From: an uncultured Marvinbryantia sp.
GTDB lineage: Bacteria; Bacillota; Clostridia; Lachnospirales; Lachnospiraceae
DNA length: 64,000 bases
Assembly (NCBI GenBank): GCA_934394985.1
Contig: CAKRRF010000002.1
Coordinates: 1-64,000, forward strand
Direction of reading: 5' to 3'
In this document: positions 48,954 through 58,948 of the stretch, in pieces
Layout of the letters: every line of letters starts with the position of its first letter
How positions within the stretch are numbered: the first letter of the stretch is position 1
Made by a program: the position numbers and the translations under genes
The notes under the pieces: model-generated
Told to the model about the DNA's origin: nothing
The model's database searches: none
The model's input: only the letters and a program-made list of their open reading frames with translations

Positions 48954-50561
48954 TTATGATTCACTTTTTTCGATGGATGCCTTCACAAATCCTCTGAATA
49001 AAGGATGTGGGCGGTTTGGTCTGGATTTCAGTTCCGGATGTGCCTGGGTGGCGATGAAGAATGGATGATCTTTGATCTCGATCATTTCTACAATTCTGCC
49101 GTCCGGTGACAGTCCGGAAAGAGTAAGACCGTGATCTGTCAGGATCTTACGGTAATCATTGTTGACTTCATAACGATGTCTGTGACGTTCTGCAATCTGA
49201 TCGGTGCCGTAGAGCTCATAAGCTCTGGTAGACTTATCCAGTACGCATGGATAAGAACCGAGACGAAGTGTGCCACCGATGTCTTCGATATCCTCCTGAT
49301 CCGGCATCAGTGCAATTACCGGATGGGTGGTAGCAGGATCCAGCTCGATGCTGTGGGCGTCTTTCAGACCTGCCACATTGCGGGCATATTCTACGATAGC
49401 CAGCTGCATACCAAGACAGAGACCAAGGAAAGGAATCTTGTGGGTACGTGCATAATGAATAGCAACAATCTTGCCATCAATACCACGGCCGCCGAATCCG
49501 CCAGGTACCAGAATACCACTGACATCTCCTAGCATTTCATCTACATTTTCTTCCGTTAACTGTTCGGAATCAATCCATTTAATATGAACAGTCGCATGTT
49601 CTGCGATACCACCATGTTTCAGAGCTTCTACCACACTGATGTAGGCATCATGCAGCTGAATATATTTACCTACCAGAGCAACGGTTACATCCTTAGTCGG
49701 ATGACGAAGTGCCTCTACCATAGCTTTCCAGTCGTCCAGATCTGGTTCCGGGCAAGGCAGTTTCAGGCATTCACAGGCTACCTGAGCCAGATGTTCTTCT
49801 TCCATGGCCAGTGGTGCTTCATAGAGATATTCCACGTCCAGATTCTGAAGAACGTGGCTGACTGGTACATTACAGAACAGAGCAATCTTTTCCTTCAGGC
49901 CATCTTCCAGTGGATGTTCAGAACGGCATACCAGAATATCCGGCCAGATTCCCATGCCCTGCAGCTGTTTGACGCTGGTCTGGGTAGGCTTAGTCTTCAT
50001 TTCTCCGGAAGCTTTCAGATAAGGAATCAGAGATACATGGATCAGGATGGCATTTTCCCGACCTACATCATGCTGAAACTGGCGAATAGCCTCCAGAAAT
50101 GGCTGACTCTCGATATCACCGACAGTTCCGCCTACTTCGATGATGGCAATGTGAGTTTCATTTTCGTTGTAATTGCGGTAAAAACGACTCTTAATTTCAT
50201 TCGTGATATGCGGAATGACCTGAACAGTACCTCCGCCGAAGTCACCGCGGCGCTCTTTGTGCAGCACAGACCAGTAAATTTTACCGGTGGTGACATTGGA
50301 ATTTTTAGTCAGACTTTCATCGATAAAACGTTCGTAATGTCCCAGATCCAGGTCTGTCTCCGCACCGTCATCTGTGACAAAAACTTCACCATGTTGGATT
50401 GGGTTCATAGTTCCGGGGTCAATATTGATATAAGGGTCAAATTTTTGCATGGTTACTTTATATCCACGGGCTTTCAAGAGACGTCCGAGAGAAGCAGCAG
50501 TAATGCCCTTCCCAAGACCGGATACGACACCACCTGTTACAAATACGTATTTTACTGGCAT
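48954..50561 (-). CDS. pyrG: CTP synthase
   Basis: A 535-residue cytoplasmic enzyme that aminates UTP to CTP using glutamine. The N-terminal amidoligase domain begins [16 protein letters not shown] (residues 3-18), and the C-terminal class I glutaminase domain has the nucleophile cysteine in G-L-C-L-G-M-Q near residue 381 and the H-P-E pair near 514. The length is standard. AAGGAGG sits 9 bp before ATG 50561; an upstream in-frame ATG at 50585 would include it and is rejected. A leader with two hairpins precedes it. Confidence 0.97.
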   Translation of the reverse strand: MPVKYVFVTGGVVSGLGKGITAASLGRLLKARGYKVTMQKFDPYINIDPGTMNPIQHGEVFVTDDGAETDLDLGHYERFIDESLTKNSNVTTGKIYWSVLHKERRGDFGGGTVQVIPHITNEIKSRFYRNYNENETHIAIIEVGGTVGDIESQPFLEAIRQFQHDVGRENAILIHVSLIPYLKASGEMKTKPTQTSVKQLQGMGIWPDILVCRSEHPLEDGLKEKIALFCNVPVSHVLQNLDVEYLYEAPLAMEEEHLAQVACECLKLPCPEPDLDDWKAMVEALRHPTKDVTVALVGKYIQLHDAYISVVEALKHGGIAEHATVHIKWIDSEQLTEENVDEMLGDVSGILVPGGFGGRGIDGKIVAIHYARTHKIPFLGLCLGMQLAIVEYARNVAGLKDAHSIELDPATTHPVIALMPDQEDIEDIGGTLRLGSYPCVLDKSTRAYELYGTDQIAERHRHRYEVNNDYRKILTDHGLTLSGLSPDGRIVEMIEIKDHPFFIATQAHPELKSRPNRPHPLFRGFVKASIEKSES

Positions 50562-50589
50562 AAAATGTTCCTCCTTAAATGACAAAGGC

Positions 50590-50686
50590 GTGTAATCCCC
50601 CTGAGAAGATTACACTCCCTTGTGCAACTAAACGAATCGAAAATTAAAATTGCATGGTATAGATTTATACCATGCAACTGATTATA
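50590..50686 (-). promoter_or_regulatory. pyrG leader: -10 box and two hairpins
   Basis: On the minus strand TATAAT (50686-50681) is followed at once by a perfect stem TTGCATGGTATA/TATACCATGCAA (50650-50677), then by GTGTAATC/GATTACAC (50590-50615), whose apical loop holds a run of G. No good -35 is seen. The layout suggests RNA-level control of pyrG. Confidence 0.5.
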
Positions 50687-50761
50687 AAATATTTTTTTTA
50701 AAAATGAAATGAAAAATTCAAATTTGCTTATGATTAGTTCTGATAAAAACAATTCATTTTA

Positions 50762-52240
50762 TTAATGAAAGTTTCGCTTGCTTTCGTAAACCGGTTCCGA
50801 TGTGAACTGGATAGAAAGGCGTTTGAATGTCTTAATGTCCACTGAAGAAAGCAGAACACTGGTGTGTACCTGACAGCCGGCCAGTTTCGGAAGCTGATCC
50901 AGAGCTGCCTGAGCATCTGGATTGTTTTCAGCGCTGGTGGAAAGGGCAATCAGCACTTCATCGGTATGCAGACGTGGATTGCGGCTTCCCAGGTATTCTG
51001 TTTTCAGCTTCTGAATCGGGTGGATCGCAGCAGGAGAAATGACCTTTCTCTTATGGTCGATTCCTGCAAGAAGCTTTAATGCATTCAGCAAAAGTGCTGC
51101 GGATGCACCGAGAAGCTCAGTAGTTTTTCCGGTAACAATGGTTCCATCAGCCAGTTCCATAGCAGCAGCAGGACCGTCTGTTTCTTCACTGCGTTTCAGA
51201 GCGGCATTTACTACCTGACGGTCTGTCTTACTGATACCAACCTGTTTCATAATCAATTCGATTTTCATGACCTCTTCTTCTGTGGAAGTACCGTATACCA
51301 GACCATTCAGTGCATTATAGTAACGACGGATAATTTCCTGGCGTGATGCTTCTCTGCAGGCTTCATCATCGCAGATGCAGTTTCCGGCCATATTTACACC
51401 CATATCAGTCGGAGACTTGTATGGGCTTTCACCGGAAATTTTTTCAAACATGGCATTTAATACCGGAAAGATCTCTACATCTCGATTATAGTTGACTGCA
51501 GTTTCTCCATAAGCTTCCAGATGGAACGGATCAATCATATTAACATCATTCAGATCGGCGGTAGCAGCTTCATATGCCAGATTCACCGGATGCTTCAGAG
51601 GAATATTCCAGATAGGGAAGGTCTCAAATTTGGCATATCCGGCATGGATGCCACGCTTGTGCTCATGATACAGCTGAGACAGACAGGTAGCCATCTTTCC
51701 GCTTCCCGGACCCGGTGCGGTGATGACAACCAGAGGTCTGGAAGTCTCAATATAGTCATTTTTTCCATAGCCTTCATCACTGACAATCAGCGGAATGTTG
51801 CTTGGATAACCCGGAATGACATAATGGGTATATACCTTGATGCCAAGCTTCTGCAGACGGCTGCGGAACAGATCAGCACTGTTCTGACCGGCATACTGAG
51901 TGATGACAACGCTTCCCACATATAATCCGCGTTCTTTAAATACATCAATAAGGCGAAGCACATCAGAATCATAAGTGATGCCCAGGTCTCCGCGAATTTT
52001 GTTTTTTTCAATATCTCCGGCGCTGATGACGATAACGATTTCTGCCTGGTCGGAAAGCTGCATCAACATACGCAGCTTGCTGTCTGGTGCAAATCCAGGG
52101 AGTACGCGGGAAGCGTGATAATCATCAAAAAGCTTGCCGCCAAATTCCAGATATAATTTATTCCCAAATTTGCTGATACGTTCTTTAATGTGTTCTGACT
52201 GCATTTTCAGATATTTGTCATTATCAAATCCTATTTTCAT
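50762..52240 (-). CDS. DUF1846 protein
   Basis: A 492-residue cytoplasmic protein of the DUF1846 family, conserved in Firmicutes and without an assigned reaction. It has a P-loop-like A-P-G-P-G-S-G-K-M near residue 179, H-x-K-R-G near 194, and C-I-C-D-D-E-A-C near 294. ATGs at 52246 and 52240 are both in frame; AGGACAGG is better spaced for 52240. It runs on the same strand as pyrG with 200 bp between; no terminator is obvious, but pyrG has its own -10 box. Known structures in the family suggest nucleotide binding; that is family knowledge. Confidence 0.88.
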   Translation of the reverse strand: MKIGFDNDKYLKMQSEHIKERISKFGNKLYLEFGGKLFDDYHASRVLPGFAPDSKLRMLMQLSDQAEIVIVISAGDIEKNKIRGDLGITYDSDVLRLIDVFKERGLYVGSVVITQYAGQNSADLFRSRLQKLGIKVYTHYVIPGYPSNIPLIVSDEGYGKNDYIETSRPLVVITAPGPGSGKMATCLSQLYHEHKRGIHAGYAKFETFPIWNIPLKHPVNLAYEAATADLNDVNMIDPFHLEAYGETAVNYNRDVEIFPVLNAMFEKISGESPYKSPTDMGVNMAGNCICDDEACREASRQEIIRRYYNALNGLVYGTSTEEEVMKIELIMKQVGISKTDRQVVNAALKRSEETDGPAAAMELADGTIVTGKTTELLGASAALLLNALKLLAGIDHKRKVISPAAIHPIQKLKTEYLGSRNPRLHTDEVLIALSTSAENNPDAQAALDQLPKLAGCQVHTSVLLSSVDIKTFKRLSIQFTSEPVYESKRNFH

Positions 52241-52356
52241 GTTCATCCTGTCCTTATATTTAAAATCCTGATTTTTTATAACGTATTTATAATATACTAC
52301 CCTATTCCTTTTTACCAGACATTTTTACAGGAAATTTACGAAAGTTCGAAAAACAA

Positions 52357-52414
52357 TTGACAAATGTGTAAGTTGAAACTAACATAAGATTAGTTACAAG
52401 TAACATTTGTTAGT
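52357..52414 (+). promoter_or_regulatory. ABC exporter promoter with nested palindromic operator
   Basis: TTGACA (52357-52362) and TAACAT (52380-52385), 17 bp apart. Over and just past the -10 lie ACTAACA ... TGTTAGT (52378-52384, 52408-52414), ACTAA ... TTAGT (52378-52394) and GTTACAAGTAAC (52393-52404), a strong candidate repressor site. No regulator gene is adjacent. Confidence 0.65.
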
Positions 52415-52453
52415 GACAAAATCTGAAGCGGAAAGACCGTAAGGAGAAGGAAT

Positions 52454-53152
52454 ATGTTTTTACAAATTCTGGGAATAAAAAAATCTTTTGGATCAGGAGA
52501 CAGTCGTGTGGAGGTACTAAAAGGGCTGGATCTGGAAATTGAAAAAGGAGAATTCTGTGTTTTACTGGGACCATCTGGTTCCGGAAAATCTACATTGTTA
52601 AATATTATAGGAGGAATCGACAGTGCAGATGAAGGCAGACTGATGATAGACGGAGAATTTCTGGCCGAAATGTCAGAAAAAAAGCTTTCAATATATAGAA
52701 GAAAACATTTGGGATATATTTTTCAGATGTACAATCTGATCCCGAATCTTACCGTTCGTGAAAATATAGAAGTGGGTGCCTATTTAAGTGATCATCCGTT
52801 GGATGTGGAGGAACTTCTTCATACCCTTGGACTCTATGAGCATCAGAGAAAACTGCCGAACCAGTTGTCGGGAGGACAGCAGCAACGTTGCGCGATCGGG
52901 CGTGCGATTGTAAAAAATCCGGATATTCTGCTTTGTGATGAACCAACAGGAGCATTAGACTATCATACATCAAAAGAAATTCTGCGGTTGATTGAAACGG
53001 TCAATCAAAAATATGGCAATACGATTGTTATGGTTACACATAATGATGCTATTAAAGACATGGCAGACCGGGTAGTAAAACTGCGAGATGGTATGATACG
53101 TAAAAATTACCGGAATGAACATAAAATTCCTGCTGATGAGCTGGACTGGTAA
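52454..53152 (+). CDS. ABC exporter ATP-binding protein (MacB/LolD type)
   Basis: A 232-residue ATPase: Walker [10 protein letters not shown] near residues 38-46, Q-loop in F-Q-M-Y-N-L-I, signature L-S-G-G-Q-Q-Q-R near 139 and Walker B I-L-L-C-D-E-P-T near 158. It belongs to the MacB/LolD/FtsE group that pairs with FtsX-type permeases. The permease begins 12 bp downstream. GGAGAAGGA precedes the ATG. Such pairs export peptides or lipoproteins or act as antibiotic-peptide resistance or sensing pumps; the substrate is not known. Confidence 0.93.
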   Translation: MFLQILGIKKSFGSGDSRVEVLKGLDLEIEKGEFCVLLGPSGSGKSTLLNIIGGIDSADEGRLMIDGEFLAEMSEKKLSIYRRKHLGYIFQMYNLIPNLTVRENIEVGAYLSDHPLDVEELLHTLGLYEHQRKLPNQLSGGQQQRCAIGRAIVKNPDILLCDEPTGALDYHTSKEILRLIETVNQKYGNTIVMVTHNDAIKDMADRVVKLRDGMIRKNYRNEHKIPADELDW

Positions 53153-53164
53153 GGAGGCTGGAAT

Positions 53165-55477
53165 ATGAAAAATCCTTTGCGAAAACGTCTGCCGAGAGAG
53201 ATCAGAAGCGAATGTGGAAAATATATAGTGGTATTTTTGCTTATGGTAACAACGATTGGGTTTGTGTCCGGATTTCTGGTGGCAGATAACAGCATGTTGA
53301 AAGCCTATAGGGAAAGCTTTGCAAAATATCATATTGAAGATGGCAATTTTCGCACAGCAGAGCGGGTATATCGAAGTCAGCGGGAAGATATTGAGAAACT
53401 GGGAGTGAAATTGTATGAAAATTATTACATAGAAACTGAAATGGATAACGAAAGTACCCTGCGGTTTTTCAAAAACAGAAAAGAGGTGAATCTGGTCTGC
53501 CTGATGAAAGGAGAATTTCCACAAAAGACGGGAGAAATTGCTATTGACCGGATGTATGCAGATAATAACCAGCTGTCAGTAGGTGACAGTATGACCAGTG
53601 GAGAACGCTCCTGGAAAATTACCGGACTTGTAGCATTATCAGATTACAGTTGTCTGTTCCAGAATAATCACGATTCTATGTTTGATGCGGTAAAATTTGG
53701 TGTTGCCGTAGTAACGCCGGAGGAATTTGATACCCTGAATCAGGATAAGCTGCAGTACAGCTATTCCTGGAAGTACGATCAGGAGCCGGCAACAGAAGAA
53801 GCGGAAAAAGAGAAATCAGAAGATTTGATGGAAGAAACAGGGAAAATTGTCAGTCTGGAAGATTTTGTCCCGCGTTACACAAATCAGGCCATTCAGTTTA
53901 CAGGAGAAGATATGGGCAGTGACAGAGCCATGATGATTGTGCTGTTATATATTGTAATTGTGATCATGGCATTTGTATTTGGAATCACGATCAGCAATAC
54001 GATTCGAAAAGAAGCAGGAGTCATCGGGACATTGCGGGCATCAGGGTACACCAGATGGGAACTGGTCCGTTATTATATGACTCTTCCGGTGCTGGTGACT
54101 CTGGCAGGAGCGCTGGTTGGAAATCTCCTGGGCTATACGGTTCTGAAAAATGTGTGTGCGGATATGTATTATGGAAGCTACAGTCTTCCTGTTTACAGAA
54201 CAGTGTGGAATGCAGAAGCATTTCTTCTGACAACTATAGTACCGGTTCTGATTATGCTGGTGGTGAATTTCTTTGTGTTACGACACAAGCTGCAACTCTC
54301 TCCACTGCAGTTTTTGCGTCGGGATCTGTCTGGCAGAAAACGCAGACGTGCAGTAAGACTCAGTCCGCATATTAATATTTTTTCCCGATTTCGTCTGCGG
54401 GTTATTTTTCAGAACATGAGTAATTATATGGTACTGTTTATTGGAATTTTATTTGCAAATCTGTTGTTAATGTTTGGACTGCTGCTTCCATCCGTATTGG
54501 ATCATTATCAGGAAGAAATTCAGGAAAATATGCTGGCAAAATATCAGTATATGCTTCAGGTTCCGGTCAGTGCCATGACAGGAAGTAAGCTGGAAGAATT
54601 GCTGAATCTGCTGACTTTTTATGCAGAAGTACGGACGGATAACGAAACAGCAGAAAAATTTTCTGCCTACGCTTTGAATACTATGCCAGGTAAATATAAG
54701 TCAGAAGAGGTGTTACTGTATGGAGTGGAAAAGGACAGCCAATATGTAAAGGCAGATTTTGGAGAGGGGGTGTACATATCCAGTGCGTATGCAGAGAAAT
54801 TCCTGATCAGACCGGGAGATACCATTACATTGAAGGAAAAATATGAGAAGAATGAGTACACCTTTCAGGTAGATGGCATTTATGATTATTCAGCGGGACT
54901 CTGTGTATTTATGCCAAAAGACAGGCTGAATAAAATCTTTGATCTGGAGGATGATTATTTCAGTGGATATTTTTCTGAGACCAAAATCACGGATATCCGG
55001 AAAAAATATATCGGTTCAGTGATTGATCTGGATGCATTGACTAAGATTTCCAGACAGCTGGATGTGTCCATGGGAAGTATGATGGGACTGGTCAACGGAT
55101 TTGCATTGATGATTTATATGATCCTGATTTATCTGCTGTCCAAGATTATTATAGAAAAAAATGCGCAGTCTATTTCGATGGTAAAGATTCTGGGCTACAC
55201 CAACGGAGAAATCAGTCGGCTGTATATTTTATCGACCACGATGGTAGTAGTGATCTGTCTGCTGATCAGTCTGCCGGTGGAACGTGTGGTAATGGAGGTG
55301 TTGTTTCGGGAAATGATGCTGTCCAGTATCTCTGGATGGATCAGTATGTGGGTGGATCCGATGATCTATGTACAGATGGTTATGGCAGGACTGCTTACCT
55401 ATGCAGCGGTAGCCCTTCTGGAATTTTGGAAAATCAGAAAGGTGCCGATGGATGAAGCGCTGAAAAATGTGGAATAA
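53165..55477 (+). CDS. FtsX-like ABC permease, duplicated form
   Basis: A 770-residue membrane protein. One hydrophobic segment near residue 20 is followed by an extracellular domain (about 40-250), a three-helix FtsX block (about 257-385, with T-I-R-K-E-A-G-V-I-G-T-L-R-A-S-G-Y-T), another segment near 420, a second extracellular domain, and a final FtsX block (about 640-760, with S-I-S-M-V-K-I-L-G-Y-T-N-G-E-I). This is the long single-chain permease architecture of peptide exporters. AAGGAGG lies before the ATG. It ends in a terminator. Confidence 0.9.
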   Translation: MKNPLRKRLPREIRSECGKYIVVFLLMVTTIGFVSGFLVADNSMLKAYRESFAKYHIEDGNFRTAERVYRSQREDIEKLGVKLYENYYIETEMDNESTLRFFKNRKEVNLVCLMKGEFPQKTGEIAIDRMYADNNQLSVGDSMTSGERSWKITGLVALSDYSCLFQNNHDSMFDAVKFGVAVVTPEEFDTLNQDKLQYSYSWKYDQEPATEEAEKEKSEDLMEETGKIVSLEDFVPRYTNQAIQFTGEDMGSDRAMMIVLLYIVIVIMAFVFGITISNTIRKEAGVIGTLRASGYTRWELVRYYMTLPVLVTLAGALVGNLLGYTVLKNVCADMYYGSYSLPVYRTVWNAEAFLLTTIVPVLIMLVVNFFVLRHKLQLSPLQFLRRDLSGRKRRRAVRLSPHINIFSRFRLRVIFQNMSNYMVLFIGILFANLLLMFGLLLPSVLDHYQEEIQENMLAKYQYMLQVPVSAMTGSKLEELLNLLTFYAEVRTDNETAEKFSAYALNTMPGKYKSEEVLLYGVEKDSQYVKADFGEGVYISSAYAEKFLIRPGDTITLKEKYEKNEYTFQVDGIYDYSAGLCVFMPKDRLNKIFDLEDDYFSGYFSETKITDIRKKYIGSVIDLDALTKISRQLDVSMGSMMGLVNGFALMIYMILIYLLSKIIIEKNAQSISMVKILGYTNGEISRLYILSTTMVVVICLLISLPVERVVMEVLFREMMLSSISGWISMWVDPMIYVQMVMAGLLTYAAVALLEFWKIRKVPMDEALKNVE

Positions 55478-55483
55478 AAGAAA

Positions 55484-55520
55484 TGGCCGTCGATGCATAA
55501 GCTGTTCGACGGCATTTTTA
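55484..55520 (+). terminator. Terminator of the ABC exporter operon
   Basis: GCCGTCGA pairs with TCGACGGC around a 12-nt loop, followed by ATTTTTAT. Confidence 0.85.
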
Positions 55521-55563
55521 TAGTTTTTTAATGAAATAAAGAAATCTTTTTCGAAAGTGTATA

Positions 55564-55592
55564 TTGATTTCTGACCGGATAATCCTTATACT
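55564..55592 (+). promoter_or_regulatory. SigA-type promoter of ftsH
   Basis: TTGATT (55564-55569) and TATACT (55587-55592) with a 17-bp spacer. Confidence 0.6.
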
Positions 55593-55628
55593 TAAATATG
55601 AGTGTTTTTACACTTAAGGAGGAATGAA

Positions 55629-57710
55629 ATGGACAATAACCAAAATGGTTCAAACAATGGACCAGGCAATCGAAAGGGACCGAAAAACGGTCAGACGATT
55701 ATTATATTTTTGATTGTGACGGTAATCACACTGATTGTGATGGCATTGTTTAACAGCATGATGAATGGTACGACCAATCAGGAAATTACGTACAACAAGT
55801 TCATGGAGATGCTGGACAATGACGAAGTGGAAAATGTTGTGATAGAATCCAACCAGTATGTGATCACCCCGAAGCAGCAGCCTTACGGATTTTCTTCCCT
55901 GAAGGGGATGAAGTTTACCTATTATACAGGTCTGGTGAATGATCCAAATTTGTCAGAGAAGCTGCTGAAAGCAGGAGTGGATTTTAAGAAAGAGATCCCG
56001 GATATGTCATCCGAGCTTCTGTACAGTATATTATCCTTTGTATTACCATTGATTCTGATCTGGGTAATTATGGGATTCGCCATGAGAAAAATGGGTGGCG
56101 GCGGAGGCGGTGTCATGGGCATTGGCAAAAATAAGGCCAGAGTCTATGCACAGAAAGAAACCGGTGTTACCTTTAAAGATGTAGCAGGACAGGATGAGGC
56201 CAAGGAGTCTCTGCAGGAAGTGGTGGATTTCCTGGAGAATCCGGGCAAATATACCAAGATCGGAGCAAAGCTGCCAAAAGGTGCTCTTCTGGTAGGCCCT
56301 CCGGGTACCGGTAAGACACTCCTGGCCAAGGCAGTTGCCGGAGAAGCACATGCACCGTTCTTTTCCCTGTCAGGTTCTGAATTTGTAGAGATGTTTGTTG
56401 GCGTGGGAGCTTCCCGTGTGCGGGAGCTGTTTGAAGAGGCAAAGAAGAATGCACCATGTATTATCTTTATCGATGAGATTGATGCCATCGGTAAGAGCCG
56501 TGACAGCAGATTTGGCGGTGGCAATGATGAGCGTGAGCAGACACTGAATCAGCTTCTGGCGGAAATGGATGGATTTGACAGTGGTTCCGGACTCCTGATT
56601 CTGGCGGCAACGAACCGTCCGGAGGTACTGGATCAGGCACTTCTGCGTCCGGGACGTTTTGACCGTCGTGTGGTAGTAGACAAGCCGGATCTTCAGGGAC
56701 GTATCGATGTCCTGAAGGTGCATTCCAAGAATGTGATGATGGATGAAACCGTGGATCTGGAAGCAATCGCACTGGCTACCTCTGGTGCAGTAGGTTCCGA
56801 TCTGGCAAATATGATCAACGAAGCTGCCATTTTGGCTGTTAAGAAGGGAAGAAATGCAGTTTGCCAGCAGGATCTGTTCGAGTCAGTGGAAGTGGTACTG
56901 GTAGGTAAGGAGAAGAAGAATAAGATTCTCAGTAAAGAAGAAAGACGGATCGTTTCTTATCATGAAGTCGGTCATGCTCTGGTCAGTGCACTTCAGAAGG
57001 ACTCTGAACCGGTACAGAAGATCACTATCGTACCAAGAACTATGGGGGCACTTGGCTATGTCATGAATGTGCCGGAGGAAGAAAAATATCTGAATACCAA
57101 GGCGGAGATTCAGGCACGTATTGTAGAATGTGTGGGCGGACGTGCAGCAGAAGAGATTGTGTTCAACAGTATTACGACAGGTGCAGCCAATGATATAGAG
57201 CAGGCAACCAAGATGGCAAGAGCCATGATTACGCAGTATGGTATGTCTGAGAAGTTTGGTATGGTTGGTCTGGAGTCTCCGGAAAATCAGTATCTGAGCG
57301 GAAGAAATGTGTTGAACTGCAGTGATCAGACGGCAACTGAGATCGACCGTGAAGTGATGAAGACGATCAAAGAAGCTTATGCAGAGGCACTGAGACTTCT
57401 GAGCAGTCACAGAAAGGCTCTGGATGAGATCGCAGCTTTCCTGATCGAAAAAGAAACGATCACCGGAAAAGAATTTATGGAGATTTTCCATGAAGTGGAA
57501 AGAAGGGAAGAGGAAGCAGCGGAAGCATCTGAAAATGCAGAAGCAACAGAAGGCACAGACGCAGAAGAAACATCAGAAAATACAGAATCTGCAGAGGCAG
57601 TGGAAGGATCAGGAAGCGTGGAACAGACAGAACATATAGAGTCTGGAAAAAGTACGCAGGAAGATACGCAGGAAGATGTACAGGCAGACTGTGAGCAGCC
57701 GGAAGTATAA
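55629..57710 (+). CDS. ftsH: ATP-dependent zinc metalloprotease FtsH
   Basis: A 693-residue membrane-anchored AAA protease that degrades misfolded membrane proteins and short-lived regulators. Two membrane segments (about residues 23-43 and 125-147) flank a small extracytoplasmic domain; Walker A G-P-P-G-T-G-K-T is near 223, the second region of homology near 330 and the zinc site H-E-V-G-H near 445. The last 70 residues are a Glu/Ala/Ser/Thr-rich acidic tail, longer than in most FtsH. AAGGAGG precedes ATG 55629; the frame is open from 55602. Confidence 0.97.
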   Translation: MDNNQNGSNNGPGNRKGPKNGQTIIIFLIVTVITLIVMALFNSMMNGTTNQEITYNKFMEMLDNDEVENVVIESNQYVITPKQQPYGFSSLKGMKFTYYTGLVNDPNLSEKLLKAGVDFKKEIPDMSSELLYSILSFVLPLILIWVIMGFAMRKMGGGGGGVMGIGKNKARVYAQKETGVTFKDVAGQDEAKESLQEVVDFLENPGKYTKIGAKLPKGALLVGPPGTGKTLLAKAVAGEAHAPFFSLSGSEFVEMFVGVGASRVRELFEEAKKNAPCIIFIDEIDAIGKSRDSRFGGGNDEREQTLNQLLAEMDGFDSGSGLLILAATNRPEVLDQALLRPGRFDRRVVVDKPDLQGRIDVLKVHSKNVMMDETVDLEAIALATSGAVGSDLANMINEAAILAVKKGRNAVCQQDLFESVEVVLVGKEKKNKILSKEERRIVSYHEVGHALVSALQKDSEPVQKITIVPRTMGALGYVMNVPEEEKYLNTKAEIQARIVECVGGRAAEEIVFNSITTGAANDIEQATKMARAMITQYGMSEKFGMVGLESPENQYLSGRNVLNCSDQTATEIDREVMKTIKEAYAEALRLLSSHRKALDEIAAFLIEKETITGKEFMEIFHEVERREEEAAEASENAEATEGTDAEETSENTESAEAVEGSGSVEQTEHIESGKSTQEDTQEDVQADCEQPEV

Positions 57711-57721
57711 GAATAGATAAC

Positions 57722-57780
57722 AAAAAAGGGTGTATCGCAAATAACTGTTTTATCAGTTATGAGGCGATGCACCCTTTTTG
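57722..57780. terminator. Terminator of ftsH
   Basis: AAAAAAGGGTG(T)ATCGC pairs with GCGATGCACCCTTTTT, with an inner AATAACTG/CAGTTAT stem. It probably serves the plus strand. Confidence 0.8.
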
Positions 57781-57869
57781 AACGCAGATAAGCATTCCCC
57801 CGCTTCAAATGCGCGGAGCACTAAGCGGCGGATTGCGAATGTCCGCTTTACTGACAGAGTTGTCTGTGG

Positions 57870-58844
57870 CTATTGAATCACAACAGCCATTTTTCCCAGC
57901 TTGTTATAAATCCGTTCAAAGGAACGGGCTTTTCTCCATACCAGACCGCTGAGAGGATCATTGATCAGAACTTTTTTATTTTTTTTATCATAACCACACA
58001 GGACAACGCAGTGTTCAGAGCGGTAGAATTTCCAGGTTTTTCCGCCATAGCGATAAGAGTGTACCGCTACAGGGCTGCGCATATACATGGAGTTCCATAC
58101 AATGACCGGTGTATCATTATCGATGTATCGATACAGATCGGAAAAGCGGATACCGGTCAGATCACAGGCACGTCTGGATGACTTGCGGGACGCCAGATAT
58201 TTATTGGCCGTATTGGTCAGACCTGGAGCATAAATACCTCCACCGGAGCCGCTGAATGGATTTCCCCAGAATTTTGAGACGAAATTGGAACGACTTCTTG
58301 GAAGATATCTGGAAGCAATGGTTGTTTTGGATAATGGGAAACCGTAGTGCTTCAGGACAATAGTGAGAGCCACGGATTCACATCCGGTAGGAAGCTGAGG
58401 ATTCTGCCGGATGTTTTTCATGGGAATCACTTTTTTCAGTGCTTTTTTCTGACCGGCGGGAAGAACAGGCGATGTAACTGCCTTTTTTGTGCGCTGTCCA
58501 TTGCTGTTAAAGTAATAGCCATCGATCCAGGTATTTCTGGCAAGAGCGCCGCTGGCTTTTGCATGGTAGATATGTCCTTTATAAGAAAAGGTCCGGTTGC
58601 GGTACATCTGACCATTCTTATCAAAATAGTAGATATTTTTTTTGAAAGTGATCATACTGTTCCTGACGATTTTTCCTTTATGATTATAATAGTAGGAAAT
58701 CCCCTGATCGGTTACCAGTTTATTATGGGGAGCTTTGGATGCCGCAGTGACAGTAAGCGGCAGAGAAATCGCAACAGCAAGAAACAGAAGCATTCCTAAA
58801 AGAGAAAAAATATGAGATTTTTCGGTATGTTTTCTGGTATTCAT
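57870..58844 (-). CDS. Secreted C39-family peptidase-like protein with wall-binding repeats
   Basis: A 324-residue exported protein: signal peptide (residues 1-34), three or four choline-binding-like repeats (about 45-125; G-I-S-Y-Y-Y-N-H-K-G-K, N-I-Y-Y-F-D-K-N-G, G-Y-Y-F-N-S-N-G-Q), and a C39_2 peptidase domain (about 140-320). The putative triad is C in L-P-T-G-C-E-S near 155, H in S-E-H-C-V-V near 278 and D in I-N-D-P near 297. It may process peptides at the cell surface, but targets are unknown. AAGGAT precedes ATG 58844; an upstream ATG is rejected. Confidence 0.85.
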   Translation of the reverse strand: MNTRKHTEKSHIFSLLGMLLFLAVAISLPLTVTAASKAPHNKLVTDQGISYYYNHKGKIVRNSMITFKKNIYYFDKNGQMYRNRTFSYKGHIYHAKASGALARNTWIDGYYFNSNGQRTKKAVTSPVLPAGQKKALKKVIPMKNIRQNPQLPTGCESVALTIVLKHYGFPLSKTTIASRYLPRSRSNFVSKFWGNPFSGSGGGIYAPGLTNTANKYLASRKSSRRACDLTGIRFSDLYRYIDNDTPVIVWNSMYMRSPVAVHSYRYGGKTWKFYRSEHCVVLCGYDKKNKKVLINDPLSGLVWRKARSFERIYNKLGKMAVVIQ

Positions 58845-58948
58845 GTAAAAATCCTTCCAATAATAAAAGTATGATATCATCTTAACATGAGAGGATGCAG
58901 AAAAGCAATCCGTGTGGTATCATAAAATAAAAACGGGAGAGGTTTCTT

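Noticed and set aside
50762-52246. Assigning DUF1846 as a kinase from its A-P-G-P-G-S-G-K loop
   Set aside because: The loop is only P-loop-like and the family has no established reaction, so no enzymatic name is given.
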